Shown here one piece after another: positions 35,877 to 46,646 of a stretch of 64,000 nt of DNA. Location of the stretch: positions 124,001 to 188,000 of the forward strand of contig JAEPON010000008.1 of the NCBI GenBank assembly GCA_017642895.1, given 5' to 3'. Within the stretch, counting starts at the first letter, position 1. The number at the start of each line of letters is the position of its first letter. Both the position numbers and the translations under genes were made by a program. This stretch comes from Roseitalea sp. (lineage in GTDB: Bacteria; Pseudomonadota; Alphaproteobacteria; Rhizobiales; Rhizobiaceae). The notes under the pieces were generated by a model. The model was given only the letters and a program-made list of their open reading frames with translations, was not told the DNA's origin and ran no database searches.

Positions 35877-37378
35877 CACGCGATCCAGGGATCGCGTTTG
35901 CCGATCTCGATATGAACGGACTTGACCTGGGTGTATTCTTCAACGCCGTAGACGCCGGCCTCGCGGCCCCAGCCGGACTGTTTCATGCCGCCGATCGGCA
36001 GTTCGGGGCCGCCCGAAAGCGTGGTGTTAACCCAGAAGCGGCCGGCCCGCACCCGGCGCGAAACCTGCAGCGCCTTGTCCAGGTTCTTGGTCCACACACT
36101 GGCCGCAAGGCCATATTCGGTATCGTTGGCGATTTCGATCGCCTCTTCGACCGTGTCGAACGGCATCACTGCAAGTACAGGCCCGAAAATCTCCTCGCGG
36201 GCAATGGCCATGTCGCGGGTCACGTCGGCGAAAAGAGTGGGGGCAATATACTGGCCGCGGCCGAAGTCGAGCTGTTCGCCGCCATGGATGAGGCGCGCGC
36301 CCTCGTCCTGTCCCTTGGCAATGTAGCCCATGATGGTGGCGTTCTGCGCATCGGTCGTGATCGCGCCGACCTGGGTCGCTTCGTCCAGCGGGTCGCCCAC
36401 GACCACCTTGGCGAACTTGTCGGCGACCATCTGGCTGAACCTGTCGGCGACGCTGCGCTCGACGATCAGCCGCGAGCCGGAGACGCAGCACTGGCCCGTG
36501 TTGAAACCGATCCCGAAAGCGACGCCGTCGGCGGCGTCTTCAAGGTCCGCATCGGCGAACACGATCTGCGGGTTCTTGCCGCCCAGTTCCAGACCGAGCT
36601 TCTTGAAGTTGGACTTGCCGGCGGCCTCGACCACGGCGCGGCCCACCGCCGTTGAACCGGTGAAGGACAACATGTCCACATCCATATGGTCGATCAGCGC
36701 CTGCCCGACGGAGCGTCCCGATCCTGTGACCACATTGAAGACGCCATCGGGCAGGCCCGCCTGCGTCATGATCTCGGCGAGCATCAGCGTCGTCACCGAG
36801 GTGACTTCGGACGGCTTGGCGACCATCGTGTTGCCCGATGCCAGAATGTAGGGCACGCGCTCGCACAGGATCAGGAACGGGAAATTCCACGGCGTGATCA
36901 CGCCGACCACGCCGACAGGTTCGCGCGTGACGATGCCGAACATGCCGTCGCCGAGATTGTTGAAGCTGTCGCCGTGAAGCGACCGGGCAAGGCCGGAGGC
37001 ATATTCGAACATGCCCACACAGCCCGCCACCTCCGCGCGCGCCTGCGAGATCGGCTTGCCGTTCTCCAGCGTTTCCCAATAGGCGACCTCTTCGGCGCGC
37101 TCACGCAAAATCTCCGCTGTCTTGAGGAGCACGGCCGCGCGATCGGCGCCGCCCAGGCCCGACCAGCGGCGATCCTCGAACGCCGCGCGGGCCGACGCGA
37201 CCGCCGCATCGACGTCTTCGCCCGTGCATTTGACCGTCCTTGTGACCGGCACGCCGTGGCCCGGCGAGTTGCGCGTGGCGATGTCACGGTCGCCGGCGGC
37301 CACGTAGGCGCCGTCGAGGTAGAAGCCGAATGTGCGCGGGTCGTTGGGCGGAGAGAGCTGCAACGTTGCCTTGTTCAT
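35876..37378 (-). CDS. NAD(P)-dependent aldehyde dehydrogenase
   Basis: This 500-aa ALDH of the class 1/2 type has the cofactor-binding segment GVITPWNFPFLILCERVPYILASGNTMVAKPSEVTS, the general-base Glu in GLELGGKNPQ and the catalytic Cys298 in NTGQCCVSGSR. ATG at 37378 follows GGGAGG at 6 nt. It is the first gene of a two-gene operon with the GMC oxidoreductase and has a GTAACC palindrome upstream. Substrate: presumably the aldehyde made by its GMC partner. Confidence 0.92.
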   Translation of the reverse strand: MNKATLQLSPPNDPRTFGFYLDGAYVAAGDRDIATRNSPGHGVPVTRTVKCTGEDVDAAVASARAAFEDRRWSGLGGADRAAVLLKTAEILRERAEEVAYWETLENGKPISQARAEVAGCVGMFEYASGLARSLHGDSFNNLGDGMFGIVTREPVGVVGVITPWNFPFLILCERVPYILASGNTMVAKPSEVTSVTTLMLAEIMTQAGLPDGVFNVVTGSGRSVGQALIDHMDVDMLSFTGSTAVGRAVVEAAGKSNFKKLGLELGGKNPQIVFADADLEDAADGVAFGIGFNTGQCCVSGSRLIVERSVADRFSQMVADKFAKVVVGDPLDEATQVGAITTDAQNATIMGYIAKGQDEGARLIHGGEQLDFGRGQYIAPTLFADVTRDMAIAREEIFGPVLAVMPFDTVEEAIEIANDTEYGLAASVWTKNLDKALQVSRRVRAGRFWVNTTLSGGPELPIGGMKQSGWGREAGVYGVEEYTQVKSVHIEIGKRDPWIA

Positions 37379-37423
37379 CAAATGCCTCCCTGAAGGCGTA
37401 TCGGGTCGTTCGGCGCAGTATAA

Positions 37424-37439
37424 GTAACCATACAGTTAC
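37424..37439. promoter_or_regulatory. GTAACC palindrome, site H, before the aldehyde dehydrogenase operon
   Basis: GTAACCATACAGTTAC lies 45 bp before the ATG of the aldehyde dehydrogenase. A weak LacI-like TAACGTTTCGC follows at 37461-37471. Confidence 0.65.
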
Positions 37440-37541
37440 GTCAACAACGCTCTCGGTGTGTAACGTTTCGCGTCGCCGGCAGACGGAGGGGCGTCGCGCC
37501 CTTTTGCGGTTGCCGATGCGTTTGTCAGGCCCGGGCCGGCA

Positions 37542-38576
37542 TCATGTCATCACGATCTGGGTCTTCAGGTCCTGCGGCCGCGCCGCAAAACTATCAAATG
37601 CGGTCTGGATGGCATCGAGCGGGTAGTCGGCTCCGGTGAAAGCCGCCGTGTCGATCCGGCCGTGCGTCAGAAGCGTCAGCGCGTCATGCATGTCCTGGCC
37701 CATGCCCGCGACCGATCCCTTGATCGAGTTTTCCTCAAGGATGGTCTGGAGGATATCGACCGGCAGCGCTTCGTCCGGCCCGGTCAGCCCGAAGGCCGCC
37801 AGATGTCCGCCCTTGCGCATCAGCTTGAGCGCCTGCCGGTAGAGGGCCGGGTTGCCGACGCTCTCGATCACGATGTCCGCGCCACGACCGCCGGTGGCCG
37901 CGCGGACGGTTTCCTCAAGTTCGGCGGGATCGCTCACACCATAGTCGGCGCCGCCATCCAATGCCATCCGGACACGCTCTTCGCTCAGATCGGTGACGAT
38001 GATCGGGGCGGCGCCGATCGTGCGCAAAAGCTGCACATGGAGATTTCCGATCGGCCCGGCACCGATCACGACGACCGATTGGGCGAAGGTGACCTGCGCC
38101 TTGCGCGCGGCGCGAACCACACAGGCCAGCGGTTCGGTGAGCGCCAGCACATTGGCGGCAACATGATCGGGCGCCGGAATGACCAGTCTTGCGGGAACGC
38201 AGATGTAGTCGGCGAATGCGCCGTCCATCGTGATGCCCAATTGCTGCATGTCGGGGCAGTTGAGGATTTCGTTGCGGCGGCACCAGTAACAGCGGCCGCA
38301 GCCGATGTTCATGTCCACGACGACGGGCTGACCCGCGGTCAGGCCCTGCACATCGCGCCCGACGCCGGCGATGTGTCCGGTAAACTCGTGCCCGGGCACC
38401 ATCGGCAGGCTGTCTGCGGCGTAGTGGCCATGGAAGATGTGCATGTCGGTGCCGCAGATGCCGGTGCGCGCAATGCGGATCAAGGCTTCGTCCGGCCCGG
38501 GTTCGGGCCGTGGCACGTCGCGCAGTTCGAAGCGTCCGGGCTCGACCAGCGTCGCGGCGCGCATCGTGGCACTCAT
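37542..38576 (-). CDS. Zinc-dependent alcohol dehydrogenase (sorbitol/threonine dehydrogenase-like MDR)
   Basis: This 344-aa MDR enzyme has a catalytic zinc site Cys41 (GICGTDMHIFHG), His63-Glu64 (PGHEFTGHI), a structural zinc lobe Cys93/96/99/107 (GCGRCYWCRRNEILNC), and Rossmann motif VVIGAGPIGNLHVQLL. Both zinc sites are complete, unlike the MDR protein at 23510. It probably oxidises a secondary alcohol of a polyol or sugar acid. The ATG at 38576 overlaps the preceding permease stop (ATGA), so it belongs to the ribose-type importer operon and likely acts on the imported compound. Confidence 0.9.
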   Translation of the reverse strand: MSATMRAATLVEPGRFELRDVPRPEPGPDEALIRIARTGICGTDMHIFHGHYAADSLPMVPGHEFTGHIAGVGRDVQGLTAGQPVVVDMNIGCGRCYWCRRNEILNCPDMQQLGITMDGAFADYICVPARLVIPAPDHVAANVLALTEPLACVVRAARKAQVTFAQSVVVIGAGPIGNLHVQLLRTIGAAPIIVTDLSEERVRMALDGGADYGVSDPAELEETVRAATGGRGADIVIESVGNPALYRQALKLMRKGGHLAAFGLTGPDEALPVDILQTILEENSIKGSVAGMGQDMHDALTLLTHGRIDTAAFTGADYPLDAIQTAFDSFAARPQDLKTQIVMT

Positions 38577-39517
38577 TTGACGACACCGCGCAGCTTCGAG
38601 CGGTCGATCGTCAGCGCAATGGCGACGATCAGCACGATGCCGAACACCATCTGCTGCTGGGTGGCATCGATCTCCAGATAGACCATGCCGGCGCGGATGA
38701 CGACGACGATCAGCGTGCCGATCACCGTGTTGACGACACCGCCGACGCCGCCGGTGAGCGGCGTGCCGCCGACAAGGACGGCGACGATCGCCAGAAGAAG
38801 GAAGCCGTTGGCCAGATTGGCGTCGCCGCCCGACAATTTGACCGAGAACATCAGCCCGGCAATGGCGGCGAACGTGCCCGAAATCGCAAAGGCGAGTATC
38901 TTGATCCGGTCGACATTGAGGCCCGAGGCGACCGCCGCCAGTTCGCCCGAGCCCACCGCCTTCAAGGCGCGGCCGAACGTGGTGCGCTTTTGCAGGAACC
39001 AGGCGATGAACAGGAGCACGCCGGCAATCACCAGTTCGTGCGGCACACCGGCCGTGTTGCCGAACATCCAGCCGAAACTCCGGTCGCGCAGCGTGGCGTC
39101 CATGGAAAGGGCGCGCTCACCGGACAGGTACTTGGCGCCCGACAGCGCAACGAACCCCATCGCCAGGGTGGAGACGAAGGAGGGGACGTAAAGACGGGTC
39201 GTAATGTAGCCGGAGATGGCGCCGATCAGGAAGCCGATGATGATGCAGATCAGCGCGACGCCGATGCCGAACTGGGCCAGATAGACCGTGGCGATCACCG
39301 TCACCAGATTGGCCATCTGCTGCACGGACAGGTCGATCCCGCCAATATAGATGGCGAACGTCATGCCCAGCGCCATGATGAAAAGCGGCGTGATGTCGGC
39401 GACCAGCGCGATCAGACCGCTCGGATTGAAGAAGGCCGGGTTCGCGATGCCGACAATGCCGGCGAGCACGAAAAGGGTGATCCAGGGCAGATATGGCTTG
39501 AGCGTTTCAAGGGTCAT
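38573..39517 (-). CDS. Ribose-type ABC transporter permease, second copy (RbsC-like)
   Basis: This 314-aa inner-membrane protein has about eight to ten hydrophobic segments. The family signatures are IGGIDLSVQQMANL (about residues 60-73) and the cytoplasmic segment FGRALKAVGSGELAAVASGLNVDRIKILAFAISG. It differs from the other permease of this operon (41039-42082), so the importer uses a heterodimeric membrane pair. ATG at 39517; the ATPase stop is 9 nt before it. Confidence 0.9.
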   Translation of the reverse strand: MTLETLKPYLPWITLFVLAGIVGIANPAFFNPSGLIALVADITPLFIMALGMTFAIYIGGIDLSVQQMANLVTVIATVYLAQFGIGVALICIIIGFLIGAISGYITTRLYVPSFVSTLAMGFVALSGAKYLSGERALSMDATLRDRSFGWMFGNTAGVPHELVIAGVLLFIAWFLQKRTTFGRALKAVGSGELAAVASGLNVDRIKILAFAISGTFAAIAGLMFSVKLSGGDANLANGFLLLAIVAVLVGGTPLTGGVGGVVNTVIGTLIVVVIRAGMVYLEIDATQQQMVFGIVLIVAIALTIDRSKLRGVVK

Positions 39518-39526
39518 GGCGCCGCC

Positions 39527-41029
<1,503 letters not shown>

Positions 41030-41038
41030 GGCCGGCCC

Positions 41039-42082
41039 CTATTTCACGAAGCTGACCGACCGGCGGTCGGTCGAAAGCACGACGGCCAGGATGACGAGGA
41101 TGCCCAGAACCGCGTCCTGAACGTAGGCGGGCAGGCCGATGACGACCATGCCATTGTTGATGACGCTGACGATCAAGACGCCGACCAGCGTGTTCCAGAC
41201 ACCGCCAATGCCGCCCCACAGCGCGGTGCCGCCGACCACGACGGCGGTGATCGACACGAACATGAAATTGTTGCCCGTTGCGGTTTCGGCGATGCCGATG
41301 CGGCCGACCGCCAGAAGGGCGCCGACGGCGAAGAAGACGCCGGCGAGGGTGAAGCCCATCAGCCGGACGCGCTCGACGTTCAGGCCGCTGGCATGGGCCA
41401 GTTCCTCGCCGCCGCCGACGGCGTAGAAATTGCGCCCCAGCGTCGTTCGCGACTGGATGAACCAGGCGATCAGCAGGAACGCCAGCGCCACATAGACCAT
41501 CACCGGAAAATTGAACCAGCGTTCGGTCAGGAGCGAGCGGAAGATCGGGTCCTCGACCCGTGTGCGGTCGCCGCCGGTCAGCAACAGCGCAAGGCCCGTG
41601 CCGACAAAGCCCATGGCCAGAGACGCCATGAAGGACGGGATCTTCAGCTTGACGTGAACCAGCCCGTTGATGAAGCCCATGGCGGCGCCGACCAGCATGG
41701 CCGCGGGAATGGCGAGCCAGGCCCAGCTCAGCACGGTGCCGCCCCAGGCCAGGAACGCGAACGCGAAGACGACCGCGCAGACCGACACCGTGCCTTCCAT
41801 CGACAGGTCGATCGATCCCATGATGATGATGAAGGTGACGCCGATCGCCACCATCAGCGCCGGCGCGGCCGCGATGCCGATGCGCGCCGCGTTGCGGATG
41901 GAGAAGAAACGCGAATCGATCAGGTAGGCATGGGCTTCGCCCGCCCGGATGTCTTCGAGCCACTCAAAGAACGGGAACAGAAGGATCAAGACGCCCAGAA
42001 CCAGCAAGGGTGCCCATTTGATGATCCGGTCCCGCGTCAGAAACCGCGCGGCGGGTGCGGCGTTCGCCATCGTGTCGGCCAT
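41039..42082 (-). CDS. Ribose-type ABC transporter permease, first copy (RbsC-like)
   Basis: This 347-aa membrane protein has a longer N-terminal extension than its partner (ending at DRIIKWAPLLVLGVLILLFPFFEW). The signature MGSIDLSMEGTVSV sits at about residues 88-101, and LGRNFYAVGGGEELAHASGLNVERVRLMGFTLAG near 225-258. ATG at 42082 has GAGGAG 8-9 nt upstream. It is separated from the binding-protein gene by about 150 nt containing a strong hairpin. Confidence 0.9.
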   Translation of the reverse strand: MADTMANAAPAARFLTRDRIIKWAPLLVLGVLILLFPFFEWLEDIRAGEAHAYLIDSRFFSIRNAARIGIAAAPALMVAIGVTFIIIMGSIDLSMEGTVSVCAVVFAFAFLAWGGTVLSWAWLAIPAAMLVGAAMGFINGLVHVKLKIPSFMASLAMGFVGTGLALLLTGGDRTRVEDPIFRSLLTERWFNFPVMVYVALAFLLIAWFIQSRTTLGRNFYAVGGGEELAHASGLNVERVRLMGFTLAGVFFAVGALLAVGRIGIAETATGNNFMFVSITAVVVGGTALWGGIGGVWNTLVGVLIVSVINNGMVVIGLPAYVQDAVLGILVILAVVLSTDRRSVSFVK

Positions 42083-42205
42083 GTGCGCGTCTCCTCAGCG
42101 CTCCGCCTTGGCGTCGTTGCGCCGGCGGGCCTCTGTCCGTCGCGGCGCAGCGGCCGGACGGCGGACCGGCGAAGCCGCAAAGCGGCACCGCCGGCTCAAG
42201 GGGAG

Positions 42206-42227
42206 GTGGCCCGGCACACCGGGCCAC
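42206..42227 (-). promoter_or_regulatory. Intercistronic hairpin after the binding-protein gene
   Basis: A perfect 9-bp stem, GTGGCCCGG / CCGGGCCAC, with a CACA loop lies 4 nt beyond the binding-protein stop. No T-run is present. It probably protects the binding-protein transcript. Confidence 0.55.
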
Positions 42228-42231
42228 ATCG

Positions 42232-43341
42232 TTACTGATACTGGATCTGGCCGTTCGACGGACCCCAGAAGTCGGTCCAGTCATAGGTCGGAACGCTGTC
42301 GAGATAACTGGCCTTGAACTCGGCGGCGTCTTCGGGCGTGACGAAGATCGTCGGCCCGTAGAACTCGCGATGCTCGTTCGGCTCATCGGAAGGTTTGAAG
42401 TGGCCGGTGGCCGCATGATAGGCAAGCGAAGCGGTGATACCGCCGCCCCAATGCGGGTTGGTGAACACGGTCGCCAGGATCTCGCCGCGGGACACGAGGT
42501 CGACCGCCTGCGGGTTGCCGTCATAGGAGACCACAGGCATGCCCTCAATGCCCTCTGCACGGAGCGCTTCGAGAACGCCATAGGCGATCGTGTCGTTGGC
42601 GCAGTGAACGCCGGTGATCTCGTCGCCATAGCGCGTCAGGAAGGACGACATCACCTGGTTGGCCTTCTGTGTGTCCCAGTCGGCCGGCTGCGCGTCGAGC
42701 AGTTCGACGTTCGGATAGTCCTTGAGCGCGTTTTTCAGGCCGTTGAGCCGTTCGATGGCCGGATTGTTGGATGCAATGCCGCCCAGATGAACGACGCCGC
42801 CCGAACCGCCCATCGCATCGAGCAGGATGCGCGCGGTCTGTTCCGCCGGCCCTTCATCCGACCAGGACATGTGGCTGACATAATTGTCGCCGAAGTCCCA
42901 CGGATGCAGGTCGTCGGTCTTGTTCCAAAGGGTCGACACGTAAGCGCCAGCCTCGACGCAGGCCTCGACCACCGGCCGGGCATTGGGCGCATCATTGGTG
43001 TCGATCGCCAGTGCCAGATCGCCATTGGTCTTTGACAAGAGCGCCTTGACGTCGGCGAGCGACTTCTCCGACGAGCCCTCATTGATCAGGTGCGTCAGGA
43101 AATCCTTGGACTTGCCAAGGCTTTCGACAAAAGCCTCCCCCCCGGAGACGATCTCGTTCCAATAGGGGTTGGTGCGGTTGCGGTAAGACCAGGCCACGGT
43201 CGGATCGGCGATGGCGGCACGCGCCATGCCCGGTCCCAGAAGACCCGATGCCGCAACGCCGCCCAGCCCGAAGGCCGATGCGAGCAGCAGGTCGCGGCGG
43301 TTGACCTTCTCCTGCTGGATGAATTTCTTGATGAATGACAT
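42232..43341 (-). CDS. Ribose-type sugar ABC transporter substrate-binding protein with twin-Arg signal
   Basis: This 369-aa binding protein of the RbsB (Peripla_BP_4) type has N-terminal sequence VNRRDLLLASAFGLGGVAASGLLGPGMARA, a twin-arginine-like signal with a predicted cut after ARA. The body shows YRNRTNPYWNEIVSGG, DLALAIDTNDAPN, GVVHLGGIASNNPAIERLNGLKNAL and GVHCANDTIAYGVLEAL. Tat export of a sugar-binding protein suggests folding before export. ATG at 43341 follows GGGAGG. The operator upstream contains the 22-nt block shared with site B. Confidence 0.88.
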   Translation of the reverse strand: MSFIKKFIQQEKVNRRDLLLASAFGLGGVAASGLLGPGMARAAIADPTVAWSYRNRTNPYWNEIVSGGEAFVESLGKSKDFLTHLINEGSSEKSLADVKALLSKTNGDLALAIDTNDAPNARPVVEACVEAGAYVSTLWNKTDDLHPWDFGDNYVSHMSWSDEGPAEQTARILLDAMGGSGGVVHLGGIASNNPAIERLNGLKNALKDYPNVELLDAQPADWDTQKANQVMSSFLTRYGDEITGVHCANDTIAYGVLEALRAEGIEGMPVVSYDGNPQAVDLVSRGEILATVFTNPHWGGGITASLAYHAATGHFKPSDEPNEHREFYGPTIFVTPEDAAEFKASYLDSVPTYDWTDFWGPSNGQIQYQ

Positions 43342-43420
43342 TGGATCCTCCCTGGTCAATTGGCCGGTCCGGCCATGCTCGCTGCGGCGTCACGCCGGCT
43401 CAGCAAAGGATGGTAGACAG

Positions 43421-43443
43421 GTAACGCACTATTTAGTTACTTT
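43421..43443. promoter_or_regulatory. GTAAC-type operator, site I, between the ribose-type operon and the TetR gene
   Basis: GTAAC and GTTAC arms are separated by ten bp (43421-43440). Bases 43422-43443, read on the minus strand, match the block at 18591-18612 exactly over 22 nt. A TTGACA box for the minus strand lies at 43458-43463. The TetR gene starts about 110 bp to the right, so it may be autoregulated from here. Confidence 0.65.
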
Positions 43444-43549
43444 CGATTTCCCTCTGTTGTCAAGTCGGGTATAAAGGTCCGAAATGTGGCAACCAGAACG
43501 GCGCTTGACGCGTCGGTGCACGGGTGGATTGAAGGGGGTCGGATCGGTC

Positions 43550-44185
43550 ATGGCACAGACCAGGGTGCGCGTGCGCGACGCGGATGCAACCAAGGCAAGA
43601 ATTCTGGAAGCCGCCAAGGAGGAGTTCGCCAGGCTCGGCCTTGGCGGTGCCCGCGTCGATGAGATTGCCGAACGGGCCAAGGCCAACAAGCGGATGATCT
43701 ACCACTATTTCGGCAGCAAGGAAGAACTGTTCAAGGTGGTTCTGGAAGAGGCTTATATCGACATCCGCACCGCGGAGCAGAGCCTTGATCTCGAACATTT
43801 GCCGCCGCGCGAGGCGCTGAGCAAGCTGGTGACGTTCACCTGGCGATACTATCTCGAGAACCCTGAATTCATTCGACTGGTCAACAGCGAGAACCTGCAC
43901 AAGGCCCGCCACATCAAGGACTCCGCACGTCTTCAGGAGGTCAGCCGCCGCTTCACCGGGATGGTCAATGACATCCTCAAGCGTGGTGAGGACGAGGGCG
44001 TGTTTCGGCCGGGCATTGATCCTGTGCAGCTCAACATCACGATTGCAGCCATTGGCTACTACTACCTGACCAACCGGTTCACCGGCTCGTTTCTCTTCGA
44101 GCAGGATTTCATGGCGTCCGAGGCCTTGGACGCGCGTCTGGCCTTCAATCTCGATACGGTGATGCGGCTCGTCGAGGCCCGTTAG
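43550..44185 (+). CDS. TetR/AcrR family transcriptional regulator
   Basis: This 211-aa repressor has the N-terminal HTH KARILEAAKEEFARLGLGGARVDEIAERAKANKRMIYHYFGSKEELFKVVLEEAY (about residues 14-68) and an all-helical ligand domain. Its C-terminal half resembles the group linked to nucleoside/pyrimidine or aromatic control. ATG at 43550 is preferred since MAQTRVRVRD is followed directly by the HTH; ATG 43484 and GTG 43538 are alternatives. It is divergent from the ribose-type operon across site I and is the best candidate to bind the GTAACY-N4-RGTTAC sites (inference). Its stop overlaps the LacI stop on the other strand. Confidence 0.88.
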   Translation: MAQTRVRVRDADATKARILEAAKEEFARLGLGGARVDEIAERAKANKRMIYHYFGSKEELFKVVLEEAYIDIRTAEQSLDLEHLPPREALSKLVTFTWRYYLENPEFIRLVNSENLHKARHIKDSARLQEVSRRFTGMVNDILKRGEDEGVFRPGIDPVQLNITIAAIGYYYLTNRFTGSFLFEQDFMASEALDARLAFNLDTVMRLVEAR

Positions 44186-45198
44186 GCCGTGATCAAACGG
44201 CCCCCCGGGCGAAACCGCTCCTGTGGCGCATGAAGGTGCTGCAACCGCTCCGGCGGTTCTCCGTCGATGCGTCGCAGCAGCAGCCGCCCGAGCGACGCGC
44301 CGGCCGCATGAAGGTCTTCGTAGATCGTGTCGATCCGCGGCCGGATGAGGTCGAACACGGACGATGTCTGCTTGGCCAGGACAGCGATATCGCCGCCAAC
44401 GCTGCACCCGCAATCCTCGATGGCCGCGATCACCGCCAGCGCCGGAACCTCGCCGGGGCAAAGATACGCATCGGGTGCGGACCCTGACGTGATCTGCCGC
44501 ACCACCAGATCGTGTATCTCGCTCGCCCGCGACGAGAGGGTAGCGGATCGCGGGTGGGTCACGGTGAGCCCAAGACGCGCACCCGCTCTCACGGCGGCCT
44601 CGGTCATGTGCCGCGCGTAAGTCAGGTCCGGGGCGGGCCGGAACAGCACGACTGTCCTGCACCCCTGGCCTGCGAGCCGCTCAAGGGCCAGTTCGACGAA
44701 CCGGCCATTGTCATAGTCGCACCATGCATGGCCTCCGGCCCCGTCTGTACGGCCATGCGTGACGAACGGGAAGCCGGTCTCGAGCAGATAATCGACACGC
44801 TGGTCGCGGGGCTGTGTACCCGAGAAGATCAGCCCGTCGGCCAGCCGGTTGCGCACGATGTTTTGTATCGGCCGCATCGGGTTGGCGTCGGTGTCATAGG
44901 GGGTCATGGTCACATGGTAGGCCGTTCCTTTCAGCTCCTCCGACAAGCCCGCCATCATCGACCCGCGGAACCCGATGATTTCGGCATGGGGACTTGACAC
45001 GAAAGCGATCACGTTGGTGCGTCCGGTTCGCAGGCGTTGCGCGGCGCGATCGGGGACATAACCGATCTCGCGGGCGGCGCTGGCGACCCGTTGCCGGGTT
45101 GCGATGGCTATTTTCGGGTCGTCCTTGAGCGCGCGCGAGACGGTTGTCTGCGCAAAGCCGGTCGCCTCGGCAAGGGTTTTCAGCGTTGGTTTCGACAT
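44182..45198 (-). CDS. LacI family transcriptional regulator, second copy
   Basis: This 338-aa repressor has HTH PTLKTLAEATGFAQTTVSRALKDDPKIAIATRQRVASAAREIGYVPDRAAQRLRTGRTN and an effector domain with IIGFRGSMMAGLSEELKGT and HAWCDYDNGRFVELALERLAGQGCRTVVLF. ATG at 45198 is chosen because MSKPTLKTLAEATG is the family start; an upstream extension is not family-like. It is divergent from the glucose/mannose-type importer, which it probably represses; a TTGCAACGTTATAA candidate operator lies in the shared region. Confidence 0.9.
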   Translation of the reverse strand: MSKPTLKTLAEATGFAQTTVSRALKDDPKIAIATRQRVASAAREIGYVPDRAAQRLRTGRTNVIAFVSSPHAEIIGFRGSMMAGLSEELKGTAYHVTMTPYDTDANPMRPIQNIVRNRLADGLIFSGTQPRDQRVDYLLETGFPFVTHGRTDGAGGHAWCDYDNGRFVELALERLAGQGCRTVVLFRPAPDLTYARHMTEAAVRAGARLGLTVTHPRSATLSSRASEIHDLVVRQITSGSAPDAYLCPGEVPALAVIAAIEDCGCSVGGDIAVLAKQTSSVFDLIRPRIDTIYEDLHAAGASLGRLLLRRIDGEPPERLQHLHAPQERFRPGGRLITA

Positions 45199-45235
45199 GG
45201 CCGGCCCGTTCAGACTGCAAATTGCGCGACTTTTA

Positions 45236-45276
45236 GTAACTAACTGTTGACTTAGCACGGGCTTGCAACGTTATAA
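45236..45276. promoter_or_regulatory. Shared promoter region of the LacI gene and the glucose/mannose-type importer, with degenerate site J
   Basis: GTAACTAACTGTTGAC (45236-45251) resembles the GTAACY palindrome but has one base less between its arms and mismatches. TTGACT (45247-45252) and TTATAA (45271-45276, spacer 18) form a plausible promoter for the importer. TTGCAACGTTATAA (45263-45276), with a central CG, is a candidate LacI-type site. Confidence 0.4.
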
Positions 45277-45319
45277 ACCCCATGAGCGGCGAGGAGGCCG
45301 CCCAAAAAGGGAGATTGAG

Positions 45320-46573
45320 ATGAGACGATTTGAAATGCGTTTGCGCGTGGGTGCGGCTGCGGTGGCGCTTCTTGCGGCAGGTGCTGCCCAGGCAGCCGAT
45401 GTTGAGGTTCTGCACTGGTGGACGTCCGGCGGCGAAGCGGCGGCGCTCAACGTGCTCAAGGAGGATCTTGAGGGGCAGGGCATAGGTTGGCAGGACATGC
45501 CGGTCGCCGGCGGCGGTGGCGAGCAGGCCATGACCGTTCTGCGCGCCCGCGTCACGGCCGGCGACGCGCCGACCGCCGTGCAGGCACTGGGCTTCGACAT
45601 TCTCGATTGGGGTGCCCAGGGCGCCCTGGCCGACCTCAACGATGTCGCCGCGCAGGAAGGCTGGGACGAAGTCGTCCCCGAAGCCCTGCAGGCGTTTGCC
45701 AAGTATGACGGAAAATGGATCTCGGCGCCGGTCAACGTGCACTCGACCAACTGGGTATGGGCCAACAAGGCCGTGCTCGATGACAATGGCATCGCCGTTC
45801 CCGAAACATGGGAAGACTTTGTCGCCGCCGTCGAGACGCTGTCCGCGGCCGGTGTGACGCCGATCGCCCATGGCGGACAGGCATGGCAGGACGCAACGGT
45901 CTTCGATGCGGTCGCTATGTCGGCCGGCGGACCTGAATTCTACAAGGCCGCCTTCATCGATCTCGACGAGGAGGCGCTCGGCTCGGACACGATGAAGGAG
46001 GCCTTTGACCGCATGGCGTTCATCCGGGCCAATGTCGATGACAATTTCTCGGGCCGCGACTGGAACCTTGCAACGGCCATGGTCATCAATGGCGAAGCCG
46101 GTTTCCAGATGATGGGCGACTGGGCCAAGGGTGAGTTTCTCAACGCGGACAAGGTGCCGGGTGAGGACTTCCTGTGCTTCCGCTTCCCGGGCACGCAGGA
46201 GCAGGTGACGTTCAATGCCGACCAGTTCATGATGTTCGACCAGGGCGGCGTTGTCTCGGACGAACAGGCAGCCCTGGCGTCGGCCATCCTGTCGCCCTCG
46301 TTCCAGTCGGCCTTCAACGTGGTCAAGGGCTCGGTTCCCGCGCGGACGGACGTCTCGGACGAAGCGTTCGACGCCTGCGGCAAGCAGGGCATGGCCGATC
46401 TGGCGGCCGCCGCCTCGTCGGGCAACCTTTTCGGGTCGATGGCGCATGGCCACGCAAATCCGGCGGCGGTCAAGAACGCCATCTATGACGTGGTGACCGC
46501 CCACTTCAACGGCGAGTATGACAGCGAAACGGCGGTCTCCGAACTCGTCGACGCCGTGTCGATCGCCCAGTGA
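45320..46573 (+). CDS. Glucose/mannose-type ABC transporter substrate-binding protein
   Basis: This 417-aa exported binding protein has a Sec signal peptide ([25 protein letters not shown], cut after AQA). The mature chain starts [29 protein letters not shown], the opening seen in glucose/mannose-binding family 1 proteins, with [25 protein letters not shown] and [20 protein letters not shown] further on. ATG at 45320 follows AGGGAGATTGAG. It is followed by MalF/MalG-type permeases and a UgpC-type ATPase. Confidence 0.9.
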   Translation: MRRFEMRLRVGAAAVALLAAGAAQAADVEVLHWWTSGGEAAALNVLKEDLEGQGIGWQDMPVAGGGGEQAMTVLRARVTAGDAPTAVQALGFDILDWGAQGALADLNDVAAQEGWDEVVPEALQAFAKYDGKWISAPVNVHSTNWVWANKAVLDDNGIAVPETWEDFVAAVETLSAAGVTPIAHGGQAWQDATVFDAVAMSAGGPEFYKAAFIDLDEEALGSDTMKEAFDRMAFIRANVDDNFSGRDWNLATAMVINGEAGFQMMGDWAKGEFLNADKVPGEDFLCFRFPGTQEQVTFNADQFMMFDQGGVVSDEQAALASAILSPSFQSAFNVVKGSVPARTDVSDEAFDACGKQGMADLAAAASSGNLFGSMAHGHANPAAVKNAIYDVVTAHFNGEYDSETAVSELVDAVSIAQ

Positions 46574-46581
46574 TCCTCCCT

Positions 46582-46607
46582 GCGGGGCGGCCTCCGGGCC
46601 GCCCCGC
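46582..46607 (+). promoter_or_regulatory. Intercistronic hairpin after the binding-protein gene
   Basis: A perfect 10-bp stem, GCGGGGCGGC / GCCGCCCCGC, with a 6-nt loop starts 8 nt after the stop and ends 40 nt before the permease start. No T-run is present. Confidence 0.55.
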
Positions 46608-46646
46608 GCATGAATGAAACCACGCGCCGAGCCAGGGGGCAGCGCC

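Noticed and set aside
45236..45251. Site J as a full member of the GTAACC family
   Set aside because: The arms are one base closer than in the others and carry mismatches; kept only as a degenerate candidate within the promoter entry.
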